Shown here piece by piece: positions 58,510 to 64,000 of a stretch of 64,000 nt of DNA. The DNA is from Trichobilharzia regenti. Lineage: Eukaryota > Platyhelminthes > Trematoda > Strigeidida > Schistosomatidae. The stretch is taken from positions 20,133,452 to 20,197,451 of the forward strand of contig OX235267.1 of assembly GCA_944472135.2 (NCBI GenBank). Reading direction: 5' to 3'. The translations under genes and the position numbers were made by a program. The first letter of the stretch is position 1. Each line of letters begins with the position of its first letter. Under the pieces are notes generated by a model, which was not told the DNA's origin, made no database searches, and saw only the letters and a program-made list of their open reading frames with translations.

Positions 58510-59720
58510 TATCATATTCAAGGTATGTGGATTATACATTTGCTGTATGTGATGATACTCATCATGTAGAATTACTACTACAGAGGTTCAAAGATGCCAC
58601 TCCAAAAATCAAGTTCATGATGGAGCAGGAAGCCAATCACCAATTATACTTTCCTGACCTATGCATGAAGCGAAGAAAGGACGGAACAACAGAAAGGAGG
58701 ATTCATCACAAAATAATCTGGAGTAGTCAAGTGCTTCGGTGGCACAGTGGTTAGGACTCTCGCCGACAATGCACATGGTCCGAGGTTCGAACCCCCGCCG
58801 ACGCACACCTGATATCTATGGTCGGCCTGCGAAATTTGGGCTACCGATATCCATGCTGAAAATTCCATACTTGTACCAAAAATACGGTGTGGAATCAAGC
58901 TGTAAATCAAAAATAAAAAAAATAAAAATAAAACCATGACAGCTTGCGTCCCGTTAGCTACGGAGAGGTTTGGTCAGAAAACTATACCATGAAGCAGAAA
59001 AGGTTTGCTCCAAAGAAACACCAGAAAACGAAATCAGTTTCCTAACTGAATATCTAGAGACCAATGGATGTCCCAGATTATTCGTAGAGAAGTAAGGTAA
59101 ACGTGACATAATGGAGGCACACTATAGTAATGTCGAGAAGACATCAGTATTCCTTAAATCAGGATTCAGAGGTGACTAATGTGGAGGAAGAATTCACAGG
59201 CAAATAAAAGACGCAATATCAATGATGTACCCATCCGCCAAACAGGTGCTGCTGTACAAAACAACCTATTCAGTTACACAGTCCAAGTTAGATCAATTTC
59301 TGATTCTCTTTGACTCCAGCCGTGTGTATGAATTCACACGTCCATAAGTAGCAAGAACGCTGGAAGGACGTAGAGATGGTTGTCTACAAGGACTGTTAGA
59401 CATATGCCCACGTGTTTATGTCATAGAGGTTCAGCATCATTTAATAGCTCCATAGCAAGCCACCTAGCTGACACAGGACATCCAATCAACATAGCGATAT
59501 GTAGAAATAAAAAATGGATAGTCCTTTCACGGTTATCTTCTCTCCTAACAACAGCAGAATCTTTGAAGGTGGTGATTATATAAGGCGATTCGAGACTACT
59601 TCGAATCGCTGAAGCTGTGGCCATCCGGAGAGTGAAGCCTGCATTATGCATGCAAAAGGAGACCGTTACCAACTTATTACTACTTTGGTAAGCACTTATT
59701 CTTTGAATTTAACTTGTCGA
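58510..59720 (+). mobile_element. Penelope-like retroelement relic (RT end plus GIY-YIG domain), interrupted by a SINE
   Basis: The RT end at 58527-58725 reads YVDYTFAVCDDTHHVELLLQ, IKFMMEQEANHQLYFPDLCM and KRRKDGTTERRIHHKIIW. After the SINE (58735-58933) the frame continues in pieces: ERFGQKTI, VPIRQTGAAVQNN in another frame, then VRHMPTCLCHRGSASFNSSI, SHLADTGHPIN and a tail with LLTTAESLKVV. This is the order palm, thumb, GIY-YIG of Penelope-like elements. Stops, frameshifts and the Tyr in YVDY (Asp expected) make it inactive. Confidence 0.7.
58735..58933 (+). mobile_element. tRNA-derived SINE inside the Penelope-like element
   Basis: Box A TGGCACAGTGG (58740-58750) and box B GGTTCGAACCC (58784-58794) are canonical and 33 bases apart. 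The body contains CTGATATCTATGGTCGGCC and GTACCAAAAATACGGTGTGG, and an A-rich tail ends at 58933. A 3' fragment of the family occurs at 48703-48757 on the minus strand. No clear target duplication was seen. Confidence 0.8.
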
Positions 59721-60579
59721 AACTTCATTTTATCTTAAGTTATTTTATTTTTTTGTGTGTGACATAACTCAGTAATCGCATTCATCTGGTTTCTTACCAG
59801 TTCTTAATATCTTTGTGTTCTTGACCTCTTTCACCTCGGTTGAATAACTTTGCACGTGACTACATGGTCAAGTCTGTCTCCACTTGTGCTTGAATTACCC
59901 TTAAATGCTAGAACATTTTCCATGTACAACACACAATGTCTCTATATCGATTATGATTCACTGTTCTAACTTCTCATATACTTTGTATCTCGTCTCCATT
60001 TTTGACGTGTTATTCTACTCTTATAAAATGATCTGTCTATTCAGCTAAAGTAAGTTTTTTTAATTATTTCTCTTTGATTGCTTATATAGTTTATTATTCA
60101 GGTTGTATGCAGGTGATGAAAATCCTATGAAATGAATTTATCTCATCCTGCAAAAGATGTTCTTACTGCATTATTCGAATAATAGGGTTAAATAATATAG
60201 CCCAGCAATTCAGGTTAAGATAAGTTTTGGGCTAATCCAGTGTACTGGTCCCGATCCCCAGCCAGATCATACAGTCTGTAAATGTAGATGCGTGCTGTCA
60301 TTTATATCGTATTTTGTGTTGTATAACTTGCACCAGAAGTCATTTAATTCACAGATCCGTATCTTATCTTTGTTTTCACACTCCTAGTTACTCCATAACT
60401 AATTCATACTTTGGGTTATATAGCATGTTGAAGTTATTGGTGATAGTCGATAGGACTCCACAACTTCCAAGTCATAAAATATTTCCAGTAAGTACCACTT
60501 TTCTGATTTCTAATCATTCTAATGAAGTAAATGTTAACAACTGAATATAGGTATAAAACTTGGGTAATGTGGTAGAGCA
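59721..60579. other. no gene recognised
   Basis: T-rich sequence, then A+T-rich DNA. The frame at 60314-60544 has no motif. Confidence 0.4.
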
Positions 60580-60706
60580 TAACTCCATTTTGGATAAGAT
60601 TTTATTTTGATAAATCACACAGTGTTGTACAGTAATATTAACTGTACAACTGTACTGTACAACACCGTGTGATTTATCAAAATGAAATCTTATTCATAAG
60701 GGAGTA
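60580..60706. repeat. short inverted repeat of the Penelope-like terminal family
   Basis: Arms 60580-60631 and 60654-60706 are near reverse complements and contain TTTTGATAAATCACACAGTG. This matches the outer part of the arms at 52665-53787. Only about 50 bases of each arm remain, with about 22 bases between. Confidence 0.75.
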
Positions 60707-60920
60707 ACAAGTGCGTACTTGTCAAGACAATCTATTTATCGCAGTGATCATTACCATCGACTATGAAACAAACTATTTTACCATTTAATTATTATTCTAT
60801 TTGTTAATTACTGCCTTGATTTTCGTGATTAACTTACATCGCTTAACTATCCTGAAATAAGGAAATCCTTATTGACTGACTAGCAACTGCCTGACTGGTG
60901 TATTTTAGTATACTGTTTAG

Positions 60921-61168
60921 ATGTAGCGCGTAGATGGTTCACTGGTAAAATGCTTGTTAGCCACCCAAGTGGTCCGTATCGGATTCCTGGCTTATGGATG
61001 TCTAAATCTTGCGTACTAGCTGGTAATGAGTCTGAAAAAGAAGGGAGGTTGGTTGTGAGGTCACTAATCCTATCCCATAAAAGCTAGATTACCACTACTG
61101 AAACGTAGAGGCTTGAAACCTTATGTTCCACGCAAAATGGGCGAATTATAATTTAAATTAAATCAATC
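60921..61168 (+). mobile_element. tRNA-derived SINE, copy 2
   Basis: The same order of landmarks as 39021-39266: box A-like ATGGTTCACTGG, box B-like ATCGGATTCCTGG, then CTGGTAATGAGTC, ATCCTATCCCATAAAAGC and GGCTTGAAACC. It ends in an A+T-rich tail. It is more diverged than copy 1 in its front. Confidence 0.55.
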
Positions 61169-61939
61169 CAGTGTTATATGTGGACAACTAATCAAGGAGA
61201 AATATCTCTTTTCATATTTTATATATGATCACTTGACTTCCAGTTTTCAGGTTACACTGCTTTTTACTGCTTCAGTGTGGTTAACTGAACCATGCTATAA
61301 GCTCTCACACCTAAAGTATAGGTTGTAGCATGATAAATTAAATTACATGCACAAAAGTAATAAGTTCCCTCATATTTAAATGTTAATTATTCAACTTTAA
61401 TCGATTGTATCCTTCTTCAATAAAATACGATACATAGAATTTAAAATTCATGAGCCAATACGTTTCGAGCTACTGACCCAATAGTTGAGTGCTTGTTTCA
61501 AGATATTATGGTCGGGGTATCAAAACGATATCAGTTTTAAAATGTTAAAAAACCCAAACTACAACGAACAGTAATTTAACGCTAATGGTTTTGCAATGAC
61601 TTTGTAAAGCTGAGTTTTACTTGTGAAGAAATCATTGGTGAAGTACAATGTGCCTTTCCTTAAAAAAAGCATGGATTTGTATTCGTTAGAGTCGACAAAA
61701 ATGTCACTTAATACATTATGGCTTGTATATATCATGAATACGACCATTAGTGATCCCAGCGGCTGAGGTTTAGTTTCACACCTGTGAATCTATGACTGGA
61801 GTTGAAGTGTCTAAAACAGTATGAATTCTCTTCATGCTACATGACATTCTGACGATGAATCCTGATTACGTGTGAATTACTGTTGATTAACACAAACCAC
61901 AGACACTGTCACTGGTCAAATAAATAAAACATATTTACA
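61169..61939. other. no gene recognised
   Basis: A+T-rich sequence. The stretch ATACGTTTCGAGCTACTGAC (61459) resembles the GACGTTTCGAGCAC segment of the Penelope-like arms and may be a further old fragment. Confidence 0.35.
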
Positions 61940-61944
61940 ATACT

Positions 61945-62770
61945 AATATTTATTTATTCACAGGACATAGGTCAGCAAAGAATTCTCTTTTCGTAAGTTC
62001 ACTTCAAAGTTGTAAAGTTACCTAATGTTCTAAAAGGTCAAGGAAATGGTGATAAAAGTCATCTGTTAATATCAGTTGGTAACAAAATATTCAGAATTAC
62101 ATGTCAGGTTATTAATAGATTACACAATCTAAAAATAGTAAATGATGATTATCGCTCACAAATGATTACCATGAAAACTACAAGCACCTGGACGCAGAAA
62201 TATTATCCATAAGTGTTAAGGATTCAGAATACTTATAAAGCATATTTTAAAGTTAGAATTTTGAAAGGAAAGAATGAAAGTGAATAGAGAGTGAATATGG
62301 ATTATATGCCAAATTAGTGTACAAGTTAAAACTAAACTGCATATGCAGAAGCGGTTTATCTAATCCCTTCAACTAATGTGACTTTAATCTTCTCCTTATC
62401 AAATTTTACAATAATTTGGTGTGTGGTCCATATTCATTCTCTCTTACTGCTCTTACTGTTTCCTTCCAGACTCCTAACTTTAAAATATATTTTATAAATA
62501 TTCTGAATCGCTTATTCTTATGAAAAATTTCCCTATTCCTAAAGGCTTGCAGTTATAGTGGGGATAAATTCTGAGGGATACTAATCACTTGATGTTTTCG
62601 AATTACGTAATTTACTGACTTGCCTGACATGTAGTTTGATGTCACTTATTGATATGGACAATTGACCTTTATAGGCATTCCCCCGACCTTTTAGAATACA
62701 ACTTTGAAGTGAAGTTATGAAATGACCTATATTTTTAAAATTTATATCACATGGGTATTTTTCATAATTT
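61945..62770. repeat. old long inverted repeat, about 350-bp arms
   Basis: 61945-62310 resembles the reverse complement of 62425-62770. Paired landmarks include GACATAGGTCA with TGACCTATA, CACTTCAAAGTTGT with ACAACTTTGAAGTGAAG, CTAAAAGGTC with GACCTTTTAG, ACATGTCAGG with CCTGACATGT, GATTCAGAATA with TATTCTGAATC, and GAGTGAATATGG with CCATATTCATTCTC. Similarity is roughly three quarters by eye. About 115 bases lie between the arms. No coding part was seen. Confidence 0.6.
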
Positions 62771-64000
62771 ATTTATTCATATAAGTGAAGTCACTTAATG
62801 ACTAGGTTTATCCAAATGGAAAATAATACTTTAGAAGTTAGTCATTTAATTTGAAGACTGACAGAGAGAGAGAGAGTTCATCAGTTTATGTACCGTGAAG
62901 TACATATGTTCTTTAAACAGTTGACTGATAAAATTATTATAAATATTCTGGAATAATTTAATTGACAAAGTACTTTATATAGGATTATTATGTTTCATAA
63001 TCAACTTAGATACCATCGTCAGTCCTGTAACTTCACAATGTTTTACCATTGTTTTACGTAATTTCTAATAAACTGTTTAGAGAGTAGTTATAATATTTGA
63101 AGTGCTTTTCTAAAGAGTAGTTTTATAAAAACATTCATTAGATACAAACAACGAACCGTCTAAGCTAAGATGTTTTGTTTGCCTAAATATAATATTGAAC
63201 AGGAGAAGTAAGTCATAAAACAAAGTATACTAACTTCGAGGGAGATTTTTCATATAGTGACACCAGAGCAATGCAGATGACCTCGGGAGACCAGTTTATC
63301 ACAGTAATCTACTTAATTTCAAAATTAAATTGTTAATTTGAATCTTGGACCGAAATGCTGAGACTAACAGGGCTGCCCTGTGTATCTCCTACAGAATCTT
63401 AAAGTTAACATTATGTGACACAAAAAGGAGAGATTTATTTACTTTATTAATTTACTGAAATTTTGTGCAAAATCTGAACTGTATTATCTTGTCACAAGTT
63501 TAAAGCACTCAGCTTTTGGGCTTCTCCGTTTATTTTCCTTAAACAACCAGACGTTATTTGGCAAAAAGAGGTGACACTCAGCTATCCGAGGCGTTTAGTT
63601 TTTGACTGTCATTCTCAGTAACACAAGTCTGAGTTTCACAGAGAACGTTATTTTATAAAAGATGGTAAATACACCTAATTATTGGGTGGCAATAATCACG
63701 AAAACATGAATCGGGCAAGGCTTTCTCAATATTTCATGCTCATTTTCTTTCTCTAATGATATAACTTAGAGAACTGTTAAAAACCAAGAAACAAGCGACA
63801 CCTGTTTTGGCCTAATTTTTGACTCTTTGGAAATCTCGAAAAGTTACATTTATAGAATGGCTGAACAACAGTAACTTTCACCTCCAGATACGGTTGATTC
63901 ACAGTATACCACCAATGATTACGCAAGGTTTCTTAGTTTTTAGTAATCTTTGATATATGACTACATATTTCAGGTAAAGAGGTTATTGACGTCACGGTAG
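62771..64000. other. no gene recognised to the right edge
   Basis: A+T-rich DNA with a (GA)n run at 62862-62876. No coding or repeat content was recognised. Confidence 0.4.
62862..62876. repeat. (GA)n microsatellite
   Basis: About 15 bases of AG dinucleotide. Confidence 0.9.

Noticed and set aside
1..64000. CRISPR array, operon-like organisation or prokaryotic mobile elements.
   Set aside because: No regularly spaced direct repeats; introns, tRNA-derived SINEs and non-LTR elements show a eukaryotic genome.

Overview
The window is A+T-rich, intron-rich animal DNA dominated by degraded retrotransposons. Repeat types (two RTE-clade non-LTR families, CR1-like elements, Penelope-like elements, tRNA-derived SINEs with hammerhead ribozyme cores, a Mutator-like transposase relic) and long introns filled with such relics point to a digenean flatworm, most likely Schistosoma or a close relative. 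This is inferred from recognised families; no database search was run.

One protein-coding gene is clear: a plus-strand orthologue of the SAGA deubiquitinase USP22/Ubp8. Nine exons between 19860 and 41157 join in a single consistent phase series and give 500 codons plus a stop. They carry the zinc-finger UBP domain, the catalytic Cys box and the catalytic His box. The extreme N-terminus was not found. Its introns hold RTE fragments, a near-perfect 259-bp-arm inverted repeat, a nested retrotransposon insertion with an exact 10-bp duplication, a SINE and a CR1-like relic. The last exon of an unidentified plus-strand gene ends at position 215.

Layout: 1-215 end of unknown gene; 1130-1612 and 5095-5860 diverged direct repeat flanking an SR2-like RTE copy (minus, 2675-4790); 5.9-11 kb mostly without recognisable features, with one possible minus-strand exon; 11.57-13.64 kb MULE transposase relic; 14.2-15.5 kb CR1-like and 15.7-16.3 kb RTE relics; 19.86-41.16 kb USP22; 41.2-50 kb sparse, with AT microsatellites; 50.2-61.2 kb accessory zone with hammerhead-bearing inverted SINE pairs, two Penelope-like coding relics, several inverted repeats and SINEs; 61.9-62.8 kb an old long inverted repeat; no gene seen to the right edge.

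The most notable structures are the inverted, hammerhead-carrying repeats (50.2, 50.6-51.0 and 56.6-56.9 kb) and a family of inverted terminal repeats that share one end motif (31.1, 52.7 and 60.6 kb). One member of this second family encloses a GIY-YIG Penelope-like coding fragment.
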